64,000 nt of DNA, taken from positions 1 through 64,000 of the forward strand of contig JAVEPB010000092.1 of NCBI GenBank assembly GCA_030922375.1, written 5' to 3'. Position 1 is the stretch's first letter. Every line of letters begins with the position of its first letter. This document shows, in pieces, positions 8,712 through 17,410 of this stretch. The notes under the pieces were generated by a model. The model was not told the DNA's origin. It saw nothing but the letters and a program-made list of their open reading frames with translations, and ran no database searches. Source of the stretch: a bacterium (GTDB lineage: Bacteria > UBA8248). The position numbers and the translations under genes are program-made.

Positions 8712-9443
8712 ATGGGTGATCCTGCCATTTTTTTGACCGGAACCGGAACCGGCGTCGGAAAAACGGTGGTGGGCTGCGCCCTGGCGCTCCGGTGGGCCGC
8801 CGAGGGGCGCGGGCCCCGGGTTTATAAGCCGGCGGAATCCGGGTGCGAATCCAAGGGCGAGAGCCTTTATCCGGCGGACGCCGCGGCGCTGAAAGCGGCG
8901 GCGGGCGACGGGCGGCCCTTGAATGAGATTTGTCCTTATCGCTACGCGCTCCCGATGGCTCCGGCGCACGCGGCCGAAGAGGAGGGAAACCCACCGGACA
9001 TCGCGAAAATCGTGAACACCATCTGTGAACTGCGTTCCCGTCCGGGCCCTCTTCTCGTCGAGGGAGCGGGAGGGCTTCTCGTCCCGCTGGGGCCGGGAGC
9101 ACGGATGAGCGATGTGGCGCGGCGGTGCGGGCTCGATATTTTGATCGTGGCTCCCCTGGGGCTGGGTACGCTCAACGACACTCAAATGACAGTGCGGGTG
9201 GCCAGGGACGAGGGGCTCGCCATCGCCGGGATTATTCTGAACGATTTGACCGGGACGGAATCCCCCTCCGCGCGGCGGAACCCCTCGGCCATCGAAGAGT
9301 TGTGCGACGCTCCCCTGCTGGGTGTATTTCCGCATATTTCAGGTCTCGAATCCGAGATGAAAAAAAATATGGAGAAGGGGTCGATAGCCGTCCGGCGGCT
9401 CAGCGAGGCGATGGACGGCGTCGGCTGGGATTTGATCGGGTGA
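8712..9443 (+). CDS. bioD: Dethiobiotin synthase
   Basis: FLTGTGTGVGKTVVGCALALRW (P-loop), YKPAESGCE, VEGAGGLLVPLG, GLGTLNDTQMTVRVARDEGLAIAGIILN. Confidence 0.92.
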   Translation: MGDPAIFLTGTGTGVGKTVVGCALALRWAAEGRGPRVYKPAESGCESKGESLYPADAAALKAAAGDGRPLNEICPYRYALPMAPAHAAEEEGNPPDIAKIVNTICELRSRPGPLLVEGAGGLLVPLGPGARMSDVARRCGLDILIVAPLGLGTLNDTQMTVRVARDEGLAIAGIILNDLTGTESPSARRNPSAIEELCDAPLLGVFPHISGLESEMKKNMEKGSIAVRRLSEAMDGVGWDLIG

Positions 9444-9450
9444 GGGTTCG

Positions 9451-10458
9451 TTAACTGGCGTCTTCGGTGGCCGGACCGCCCAGAAAGTGATCTCTCAAAC
9501 TGGTGATTTGCTCGGGGCGGCCCATGGCGTAAAGGATATCCTCCTCGCCGATGGCATAATCCGCGCCCGGGTTAAAAGTCATTTCTTTTCCCTTTCGGGC
9601 CGCCAAAATATATACGCCGGTTTCCTGACTAATCTTTGAGTCTCGAAGAGTGAGCCCCACCAATGGGGAGTTCTTGGGAATCTTGGCCTCTTCAAAATCC
9701 CAATCTTTCGAGGTGTAGCCCGTGATCGTGTCGAAAAAATTCGCCAGCTTGGGCCGAAGGACGGATTCCGCCATTCGAAGGCCGCCCATCGTATAGGGCG
9801 AGATAACGCGGCTGGCGCCCGCGTCATGGAGTTTGGGAATCGCGCTGTCCCGGGCGGCCCTCGCTACGACGAAAAGGCCCCTGTTTAATCGCCTGGCGGA
9901 AAGGGTGACAAATACATTTTCCGCGTCGGTGGGCATGGAGCTGATGAGACCGACGGCCCGCTCCACCCCGGACTCAATGAGTACGGAGTCATTGGTCGCG
10001 TCTCCGACGACTACGGGGATGTCCTCGTCGATGAGTTGCGCGGCTTTTTCCGGGTCGTTTTCTATCACGACGTATGGCCGATTCTCCCGGCGAAACTCAC
10101 GGCATATAACAAATCCGATTCGGCCGTATCCGCAAATAATATGGTGCCCGCGTAGTTTATGAAGTTCGCGCACTCTCTTTCGCCTCCCTAAAATTTGACG
10201 GACGCGCCCCTCGATCATGATCTCGGCGATTCCCGCCATGACGTAAAATACAGCCCCGACACCCATGATGAGAAGCGCGGCGGTGAACATTCTCCCCGCC
10301 TGACTCAGCGGCCTGACCTCCTGGTAGCCGACGGTCGTGACGGAGATGATGGTCATGTAAAAAGATTCGGCTAGCGGCCACCCCTCGATCAGTGTGTATC
10401 CGATCGTTCCGAATGCGGTGATCCCGAAAAGGATTGCGCCGAAATACAAAAAATGCAT
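9451..10458 (-). CDS. Potassium channel with RCK (TrkA-N/TrkA-C) domains
   Basis: Pore MTIISVTTVGYQEVRPLS; ICGYGRIGFVICREFRRENRPYVVIENDPEKAAQL; C-terminal TrkA-C region. Confidence 0.88.
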   Translation of the reverse strand: MHFLYFGAILFGITAFGTIGYTLIEGWPLAESFYMTIISVTTVGYQEVRPLSQAGRMFTAALLIMGVGAVFYVMAGIAEIMIEGRVRQILGRRKRVRELHKLRGHHIICGYGRIGFVICREFRRENRPYVVIENDPEKAAQLIDEDIPVVVGDATNDSVLIESGVERAVGLISSMPTDAENVFVTLSARRLNRGLFVVARAARDSAIPKLHDAGASRVISPYTMGGLRMAESVLRPKLANFFDTITGYTSKDWDFEEAKIPKNSPLVGLTLRDSKISQETGVYILAARKGKEMTFNPGADYAIGEEDILYAMGRPEQITSLRDHFLGGPATEDAS

Positions 10459-10579
10459 GGGCTGGTTTATCTCCCCGAGCCGGCAGGAATTTGGTTACAC
10501 GCATAATATAATGCCAGATAAAGGGATAGCGAACTCTGCGGAAAAAACCAAGTCAATCCGAAGGATTTTGGGGCGATTT

Positions 10580-11557
10580 TCAGCTCTTCCCGATCAAGGA
10601 AAAAAGATCCTCGCCCAGGCGGGTTCGGGCTTCGTCCAGAATGGGCTTGATGGCCTCTACAAAAGCTTTGCGCTCCAATGAAGTCAGGTCGACAACGTTG
10701 ACGCCTTCTTTCTCGAGTTGGACGCGAAGCGCACTTTCCTTGGACAGGGCCAGGTCGCGTTGGACCCGAATGGCCTCTCGGGCCGAATCCCGAACAGCGA
10801 GGCGCACATCTTCCGGCCACGAGTCAAAGCTTTCTTTGTGAACGTACAGACCCCGCGCCCCGAAAAAATGCGCGCTCATGGTGATGTGATTGTGATGGTC
10901 GGTTACCCCGTAGGTGACGGTGTTCGCCAGGGGGTTTTCCTGGGCGTCGACATCGTGAGAGACGATCTTTTCGATACCCTCCTTTAAATCGACCGGAACG
11001 GGAACGGCTCCCAACAGCTCGAAAGTTTTTATGTGAACGTCGTTGGGTTGGAGCCTGATGCGCATACCCTCGAGATCGGCGGGCGATCGCACGGGGCGGA
11101 GCAGGTTGGACAGCTGGCGAAATCCATTGTCCCAGTAACCAAGAACGCGGTAACCGGTGCATTCCTCCGTTTTTTCGGTGAGATATTTTCCCAGTGCGCC
11201 GTCGAGGGCGAAGTGGGCGCTTTCTTCATTTTCAAATACAAAGGGCAGATCGATGATTTCGAGTTGATAGACTTCGGGAAAAAGACTCGTCAGATAACTG
11301 GTGGAGAAGTAGCACATGGTGAGCAGGCCGCACTCCACCATCGAAAGAAGGTCGTCCGCACGGTAGCCGAAATCGAGAATGTTCCAATAAACATCTACGT
11401 CAACAGCGTTACCCAGCCGTTTTTCAAGACACTCCTTGAAATGGATCGAAGCCAGGCTGTGGGTGGAGTCTGGAGGAGAATATCCCGCGAGCCGAAGTTT
11501 GATTGGTTGGGTCATGGGGAATCCTTTTGTTATTCGAGTAATATTCAAGACTAACAC
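10580..11557 (-). CDS. TRAP-type DctP-like substrate-binding protein, no apparent signal peptide
   Basis: LPFVFENEESAHFALDG, GYWDNGFRQLSNLLRPVRSPADLEGMRIRLQPNDVHIKTFELLGAVPVPV, DAQENPLANTV; begins MTQPIKLRLAGYSPP. Confidence 0.85.
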   Translation of the reverse strand: MLVLNITRITKGFPMTQPIKLRLAGYSPPDSTHSLASIHFKECLEKRLGNAVDVDVYWNILDFGYRADDLLSMVECGLLTMCYFSTSYLTSLFPEVYQLEIIDLPFVFENEESAHFALDGALGKYLTEKTEECTGYRVLGYWDNGFRQLSNLLRPVRSPADLEGMRIRLQPNDVHIKTFELLGAVPVPVDLKEGIEKIVSHDVDAQENPLANTVTYGVTDHHNHITMSAHFFGARGLYVHKESFDSWPEDVRLAVRDSAREAIRVQRDLALSKESALRVQLEKEGVNVVDLTSLERKAFVEAIKPILDEARTRLGEDLFSLIGKS

Positions 11558-11747
11558 ATGAAATATAAAGCGTAGACAATCCGGAAAAATTATGTAAAAT
11601 ATTGATTTTAAATGGATTATGTTATCGTTTACGCTATTTGTTTCCTTTCCGGGAAGAATAACATCTCTTGACGCTTTTTTATCTATTGGGCATGGTTCGT
11701 GTCCTGAATTTCGAGATCAGGCTCAGGCTTCTTGGGAGAGTAAAAGT

Positions 11748-12344
11748 ATGGCAACGCTTCAGGAACAACTCTTTGTTCAGGTCGCTACCCGCTCGTTGAA
11801 TCAGCTGGCAAAAAATCTTCAAAAAAAGTACGAACCCAAAAAGGGAGACCGGTTCAGCGTTAAAGGAATCACCTATGAAATCGGTCCGCCTAGATGCGTG
11901 GACGATGGCATTCGATTTGAAATTAGCAGCAAAATTCCGGGTGACGAATTTCCGTCCGGCTATAACGAATCGAAGTACTTCAATGAAATCGAAAAAGTTT
12001 GCCAAAAGTCCTCTAAAAAACCCACCTCCAGCGATATGGAAAACATTATCCGGGAAACGCGCGACCAGGAACGCAAAGAGCGCGATTACGTGAAGTTGGC
12101 CTTTCAATACGAAAAAGGTGAGCTTTACGATGAAAGGGAGATTATAAAAGAAGTCGAGGAGTATTCAAAAAATCCGGACAAGGAAGTTCCTCCCTCCGTG
12201 CCGGGCGCGAACACCCTCGCCGCCAGGCTGATTTTGAACCGCCTTGAAGGAGCCTTGCTTGAATCGGCGGAAAAAAATATTGAGGATCTCATCAAGGCGA
12301 ACGATTCCGTCCGCTCCGGACTCAAGAAACTAAAGGGAAATTAA
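11748..12344 (+). CDS. Hypothetical protein, charged and mostly helical
   Basis: Start MATLQEQLFVQVATRSLNQLAKNLQKKYEPKKGDRF; GC-typical codon use; no family recognised. Confidence 0.7.
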   Translation: MATLQEQLFVQVATRSLNQLAKNLQKKYEPKKGDRFSVKGITYEIGPPRCVDDGIRFEISSKIPGDEFPSGYNESKYFNEIEKVCQKSSKKPTSSDMENIIRETRDQERKERDYVKLAFQYEKGELYDEREIIKEVEEYSKNPDKEVPPSVPGANTLAARLILNRLEGALLESAEKNIEDLIKANDSVRSGLKKLKGN

Positions 12345-12355
12345 TATACTCCTCC

Positions 12356-13588
12356 GTGCCCATGGCCCCGCCTCTCGCAATCACCGGATGCGCGGTCAGA
12401 ACACCACTTGAACATATATTCAACGCCTTGATCCTCGTGGATCGGGGCGTTGTTTCTTATGTAGGGCCTCTTGGCTCGCGCCCGATACCCACCGACGCGG
12501 AAATTCTGGATCTGGGCGGGCTGTTGGCCTGTCCCGGTTTTATCGACCTCCAGGTGAACGGCCTGGATGACAACGCGGTGATGGCCGCCGAGGCCGCCGG
12601 CGTTAGCGCGATGGCCGCGGAGTTGGCCTCGCGCGGGACCACATCGTTTCTTCCCACACTGACGACATCTTCTCAAGACCACCTTTTGGCCTCGGCCTCC
12701 GCCGTGCGCCAGGCGTGGGAAACTCTCGAAAAGGAAAATACCCCTTCGTCCTCGATTTTGGGCGTGCATCTCGAGGGCCCTTATTTTTCGAAAATGATGG
12801 CGGGTGTGCATCCGCCCGAACACATCAGGCCGATCGATATCGAGGAGATCGAACGAATCGCGGAGGCCGCTGGGGGCTGGGGGGTGGAGGGCTGTCCGGG
12901 GCTTGGGCTGGTCACGCTCTCCCCTGAGCTCGATGGCGCTCCCGAGGCGGTCCGTTGGCTTGGCGAACGCGGCGTCCTGGCCGCGATGGGGCATACGGCG
13001 GCCTCGGCCGACAGGGTGGAAAATTTCATATCCGCCGGTGGGGCGTTCGCGGTCCATGCCTATAACCGGTACGGCTCGCCCGGAGAGGCCGACTCTCCGG
13101 AGGCGAGGCCTTCCGATCACCGCTCCCCGGGTCCTATGGCTTCAGTGAGCTCGGACCCCAGACTGATGGCGGGCATCATCGCGGATGGCGTCCACGTACA
13201 CCCGGAAATCGTTTCTGAATTCGTCCAAAAAAAAGGCTGGTTCCGGACGGTTCTCACCTCCGACCTGGTGTCAGGCGGAGGTCTTTCAGGTGAGGAAAAA
13301 ACCCAAGCCTCGGGGTTTGCCGTCAAGCGCGGGGGGGTTTTGACCGGAAGCCGCCTGTCCGTCGGGGAGATGATCCCGCTTATCAGAAAATGGTGCCGGT
13401 TAGACGATAGCCGCATCCTGGCGCTCGCCACCCGGAACCCCGCCAATCTCCTCGGAGCGCCGGGGAAAAGAGGCAGCCTGCGCCCGGGAGCCAGGGCGGA
13501 CATCTGCTTCCTCGATCCGGATTCCCTGGAGGTGTCAGCCGTGATGGCGGGGGGTGAATGGGTTTCGGGCTCCCCGCCCCATGGATGA
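12356..13588 (+). CDS. nagA: N-acetylglucosamine-6-phosphate deacetylase-like amidohydrolase
   Basis: PGFIDLQVNG, GTTSFLPTLTT, GVHLEGPYFS, AMGHTAASAD, ADGVHVHPEIV, RNPANLLGAPGKRGSLRPGARADICFLD. Confidence 0.87.
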   Translation: MPMAPPLAITGCAVRTPLEHIFNALILVDRGVVSYVGPLGSRPIPTDAEILDLGGLLACPGFIDLQVNGLDDNAVMAAEAAGVSAMAAELASRGTTSFLPTLTTSSQDHLLASASAVRQAWETLEKENTPSSSILGVHLEGPYFSKMMAGVHPPEHIRPIDIEEIERIAEAAGGWGVEGCPGLGLVTLSPELDGAPEAVRWLGERGVLAAMGHTAASADRVENFISAGGAFAVHAYNRYGSPGEADSPEARPSDHRSPGPMASVSSDPRLMAGIIADGVHVHPEIVSEFVQKKGWFRTVLTSDLVSGGGLSGEEKTQASGFAVKRGGVLTGSRLSVGEMIPLIRKWCRLDDSRILALATRNPANLLGAPGKRGSLRPGARADICFLDPDSLEVSAVMAGGEWVSGSPPHG

Positions 13589-13641
13589 TTCGAAAGGATC
13601 TTTTATCCCATAGAGGTCTCCCGCCCATACCAAACACTTCC

Positions 13642-13726
13642 CGATCCGTCTAATTCGCCGACGCGTTTATCGGATCGTGGGGGGCTACGAGCATTGCTGC
13701 GACGCCCCCATCTCCGAATCGATCCG
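13642..13726. other. Intergenic element with three mutually complementary 7-bp arms (alternative hairpins)
   Basis: CGATCCG (13642-13648), CGGATCG (13671-13677) and CGATCCG (13720-13726); inner stem TGGGGG(G)C (13678-13685)/GCCCCCA (13704-13710). Confidence 0.6.
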
Positions 13727-14035
13727 GCCCTTCGGGTCGCCATCGGCTATGCGTGACGCGATGTTGCAGCGGTGTTGTACCTGGAAAATAAGGGGACATT
13801 TCGCTCCGAAAATTAGGCGCGCCTACTGGCCGGGGTTTTAGCCGGAAGGAGTGCCTTGGGAGTGTCTTTCAGCGGCCATGGCGGCCCTCTCTGTGAGAAG
13901 CATCATCCGAAAAAGGCAAATCGGCTGAATTTTACAAAGTGGAAGCCGTTGCTACATAATCTCGGATTAGATTATTTAACCTTCATCTCCCTTGATACCG
14001 CCCGTCCATATCGGACCAGTTGAGGGATAACATCC

Positions 14036-15703
14036 ATGAGCAAAAGCGCGGACGTCGACAGGCCGGAGCGGATTAGGTGGCTACCGCCGCTGGTTTTCCT
14101 CGTCAACCTGGGGATGGTGGGTATGCTGAACGCATACACCATCATCGACTTGAAACCCTCGCTTCCCCCGCACGATGCCTCCGGTCTCTATTTATTCCGA
14201 ATCATCCTCTCCGCATTGGCCATCTTGCTTCCAGCCGGGAGCAGTATTTACTATCTTCGGCCCGTTTTCGATTGGATACGCGGCCTTGGTGCGAGTGAAG
14301 CCGATAGCGACAAGACCAATGCGCCTGAGGAGGCTGTTATCCGCGGAGGAAACGCGCCGCTCGCCCTGGCCGTATTCTGTCTGATGACCTGGGCATTTCT
14401 CGACGTTCTTTTCTTTTTTCGGATCTGGACGATATTTCCGACCATCACCCTGGGGATGGTGGTCCATTTCTTCGGATTGCCGATTCTCGCCGGTCTGATT
14501 TCGGCGGCCACCATCTATTTTTTTGCCGAGGCAATTTGCCGGACTTTTGTTTGGCCGCTTTTGTTCGAGAAAATGCCAATTGAAGAAAATCCCCGGCTCC
14601 GGAAGGTGCGTGTCGTTCACCGTCTTTTCCTTCAGATGATAGCGATTTGTTTCCTTCCGCTCGGAGCGGTGGTCTTCACCGCTCTTATCCGGATGGACCG
14701 CCTATTGGCCGCGGATGACCCGATTCTCTTCCGTGTCATCATGGTCATCATCCTGATCGGCGTTTCGGCGTCCCTCGGCGGGGCATGGCTTGCTTGGGCG
14801 GTTGCGCACTCGATGAGCCGCGCCTTGCGTACCCTTGAAACTGCCATGGCGCAGCTGAGAGGGGGCGACTTTTCAGTCCGGGTGCGCGCGAGCGCAACGG
14901 ATGAAATCGGCGCCTTGGAGGAAGGTTTCAACCATACGGCCAAGCGCCTTTCGGAGAGTTACGAGGCCCTCGAGGAGCGGAACCGTGAGCTTGCCGAGGC
15001 GCTTGAACGGGTGGATTTTCTCGAAAAGGTCAAGCGGGGGTTGGATCGATTCGTCCCGGACACGGTGAGCCGTCTCGTCGAGGAAAATCCCGACGATCCG
15101 AATCTCGAGAAAATGGCGAAGGATATTACCGTCCTCTTCTTGGATATCGAAGGCTACACCCGTCTCAGCGAAAGTATACCGCGCGAGCAGCTCAACGAGT
15201 TGATCGAGCGTTATTTCTCTCTTTTTATCTCCGATATTCATGATGAGAATGGCGACATCAATGAAACTGCGGGCGACGGCCTCATGATTCTCTTTCAGGG
15301 CGAGAATCCGGACGAGCACGCTTCCTCGGCCGTCCGTGCCGCTCTCGCTATCGCCGAGAAAACGGAGGCGGCCAACAATTCGGTGGACGATGCCCGGAGG
15401 GCTCATCCGCCCATCCAGGTGAATATCGGTATCGGCTCGGGCGTGTGCCACGTGGGCTCGACCCGGATAAAGGGCGCGGCGGGGGAACGCTGGACGTATA
15501 CCGCCACGGGCCCAGTGACAAACATCGGCGCCCGCCTTTGCGGCTCAGCGACCCGGGGCCAAATTTTTCTCAGCCCGGAGACCGCCGAGCGGGTCAGTGG
15601 AAGATTCCGCATCGAGAAAATAGGACCTCTCGAACTGAAGAACGTCGGGAATCAAATCGAGGCCTGGGAGGTGAAGCCTGACCGGAGGAAATTGGCCCGC
15701 TAG
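14036..15703 (+). CDS. Membrane-anchored HAMP-class III nucleotide cyclase
   Basis: N-terminal TM segments, HAMP-like ALRTLETAMAQLRGGDFSVRVRASATDEIGALEEGFN, cyclase FLDIEGYTRLSE...INETAGDGLMILF...VGSTRIKGAAGERWTYTATGPVTNIGARL. Confidence 0.9.
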   Translation: MSKSADVDRPERIRWLPPLVFLVNLGMVGMLNAYTIIDLKPSLPPHDASGLYLFRIILSALAILLPAGSSIYYLRPVFDWIRGLGASEADSDKTNAPEEAVIRGGNAPLALAVFCLMTWAFLDVLFFFRIWTIFPTITLGMVVHFFGLPILAGLISAATIYFFAEAICRTFVWPLLFEKMPIEENPRLRKVRVVHRLFLQMIAICFLPLGAVVFTALIRMDRLLAADDPILFRVIMVIILIGVSASLGGAWLAWAVAHSMSRALRTLETAMAQLRGGDFSVRVRASATDEIGALEEGFNHTAKRLSESYEALEERNRELAEALERVDFLEKVKRGLDRFVPDTVSRLVEENPDDPNLEKMAKDITVLFLDIEGYTRLSESIPREQLNELIERYFSLFISDIHDENGDINETAGDGLMILFQGENPDEHASSAVRAALAIAEKTEAANNSVDDARRAHPPIQVNIGIGSGVCHVGSTRIKGAAGERWTYTATGPVTNIGARLCGSATRGQIFLSPETAERVSGRFRIEKIGPLELKNVGNQIEAWEVKPDRRKLAR

Positions 15704-15805
15704 CTTGAGCGTTATGCCTTCGCGAATTTCTTCTTTCACGTAAATTTGCGATAGTGGTTCCTCTCTCGTCCGTCTGTCCAGGAACTTTTTCTGAGTGGGC
15801 GTTTC

Positions 15806-17410
15806 ATGTTCGACTTCCTTTTTCGAAAAGCGCTTGTATATGACGGAAGCGGCGCGGATCCCTATATCGGGGACTTGGCGGTCGAGGGGGATATCATCGC
15901 CGAGGTCGCTCCGGTGGGCGCTCCGGGGGGCGCTCAAAACGCCCGCCGGGTTATCGACGCCGAAGGCCTGGCCCTGTCCCCCGGCTTTGTCGATATTCAC
16001 GGCCACTCCGATTATTACCTCTTGATGAACCCTACGGCTCAGGCCAAGGTTCGTCAGGGAGTGACGACCGATGTCGGCGGGAATTGCGGTTATGCCGCCG
16101 CTCCTATCGGCGGAGTCGAGCTCGAGGAGCGCCGCTCGTATTACCGCGAACAGTTCGGTCTGGAAATCCCCTTCTCGCGGCTTGACGAATACCTTTGCCA
16201 TGTCGAGAACACCGGCGTGTCGGTGAACTACGCCCCGCTGATCGGACACAATACCGTCCGCGCCACCGTTATGGGGGGAAGCGGTCGGCCCGCGGGGCCG
16301 GACGACCTCGACCGGATGGATCGCCTGGTTGACGAGGGAATGCGGGAGGGCGCGTTCGGTCTTTCGACCGGCCTGGTTTACGCCCCGGCCTGTTTCGCCG
16401 ATCGCTCGGAGTTGACGGCTCTCTGCCGGACTTCCTCGCGGCATGGCGGATTGCTCGCGACCCATATGAGGAGCGAGGGCGCCGAGCTTTTGGAGGCGAT
16501 TGAGGAGGTTATCGAAATTGCCCGGGACGCCGCGCTTCCCCTTCAAATCAGCCACCTCAAAACCGCGGGCGAGAAAAACTGGGATAAACTGGACGCGGCG
16601 TTCGGGTTGATCGAGGAGGCCAGGTCGTCGGGCCAGGACGTCACCTGCGACCGCTATCCGTATATCGCCTCAAATACCCATCTGAGTGCCCTGCTGCCCG
16701 ATTGGGTCCATAATGGCCAGTTGGAGGAGAAATTGGCCCGGCTCCGCGATCCTGAGATTCGGGCCCGGATTCGAACCGAATTGACGGAGACTTATCCGGC
16801 CCGGGATTATTGGGATCGCGTTTTGATTAGCCGGGTCCATACGGAGAATAACCGTTTTAGCGAGGGAATCACCGTGGCCGGGCTCGCCGAGAAAAGAGGG
16901 ATCGACTCACCGGAGGCCATGATGGATCTCCTTGCGGAAGAAAGGCTGTCCGTTGAAATCCTCATCTTCATGATGAACGAGGAAAACATGCGCCGGGTCA
17001 TGAAGAAACCCTATGTGATGGTCGGCTCGGATGCCGCCGCCTTGACCCATGAGCCCCCTTTGGGTTCGGGGAGGCCCCATCCCAGGAACTTCGGCACGTT
17101 CCCCGCCGTGCTGGGGAATCTGGCGAGAGACGAAGGGCTGATTTCTTTCTCGGAAGCGATACGAAAGATGACCTCCGCTCCCTGCGATAGGTTGGGGATA
17201 ACCAACCGCGGAAGATTGGCGGCCGGAATGAAGGCCGATCTTGTCCTTTTCGACCCGGAGCGGATTTTGGATACTACGACTTACGAGAAGCCCGTTTCCT
17301 ACCCCGCCGGAATACGGATGGTTTTCGTGAACGGTAAGGTTGTCGTCGAGGACGGAGAGCACACAGGAGCCCGCCCCGGCCGGGCGCTCCGCAAATGGGA
17401 TTCCAAGTAA
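15806..17410 (+). CDS. N-acyl-D-amino-acid deacylase / D-aminoacylase family
   Basis: PGFVDIHGHSDYYLLMNPTAQAKVRQGVTTDVGGNCGYAAAPIG, QISHLKTAG, GSDAAALTHEPPLGSGRPHPRNFGTFPAVLG. Confidence 0.9.
   Translation: MFDFLFRKALVYDGSGADPYIGDLAVEGDIIAEVAPVGAPGGAQNARRVIDAEGLALSPGFVDIHGHSDYYLLMNPTAQAKVRQGVTTDVGGNCGYAAAPIGGVELEERRSYYREQFGLEIPFSRLDEYLCHVENTGVSVNYAPLIGHNTVRATVMGGSGRPAGPDDLDRMDRLVDEGMREGAFGLSTGLVYAPACFADRSELTALCRTSSRHGGLLATHMRSEGAELLEAIEEVIEIARDAALPLQISHLKTAGEKNWDKLDAAFGLIEEARSSGQDVTCDRYPYIASNTHLSALLPDWVHNGQLEEKLARLRDPEIRARIRTELTETYPARDYWDRVLISRVHTENNRFSEGITVAGLAEKRGIDSPEAMMDLLAEERLSVEILIFMMNEENMRRVMKKPYVMVGSDAAALTHEPPLGSGRPHPRNFGTFPAVLGNLARDEGLISFSEAIRKMTSAPCDRLGITNRGRLAAGMKADLVLFDPERILDTTTYEKPVSYPAGIRMVFVNGKVVVEDGEHTGARPGRALRKWDSK

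Noticed and set aside
7212-10458. Biotin operon
   Set aside because: Only bioD is present; bioA/B/F are not adjacent, so no operon claim.
13589-14035. IS element or transposase remnant
   Set aside because: No transposase-like reading frame, no target-site duplication found by eye; left open in the finding on this interval.
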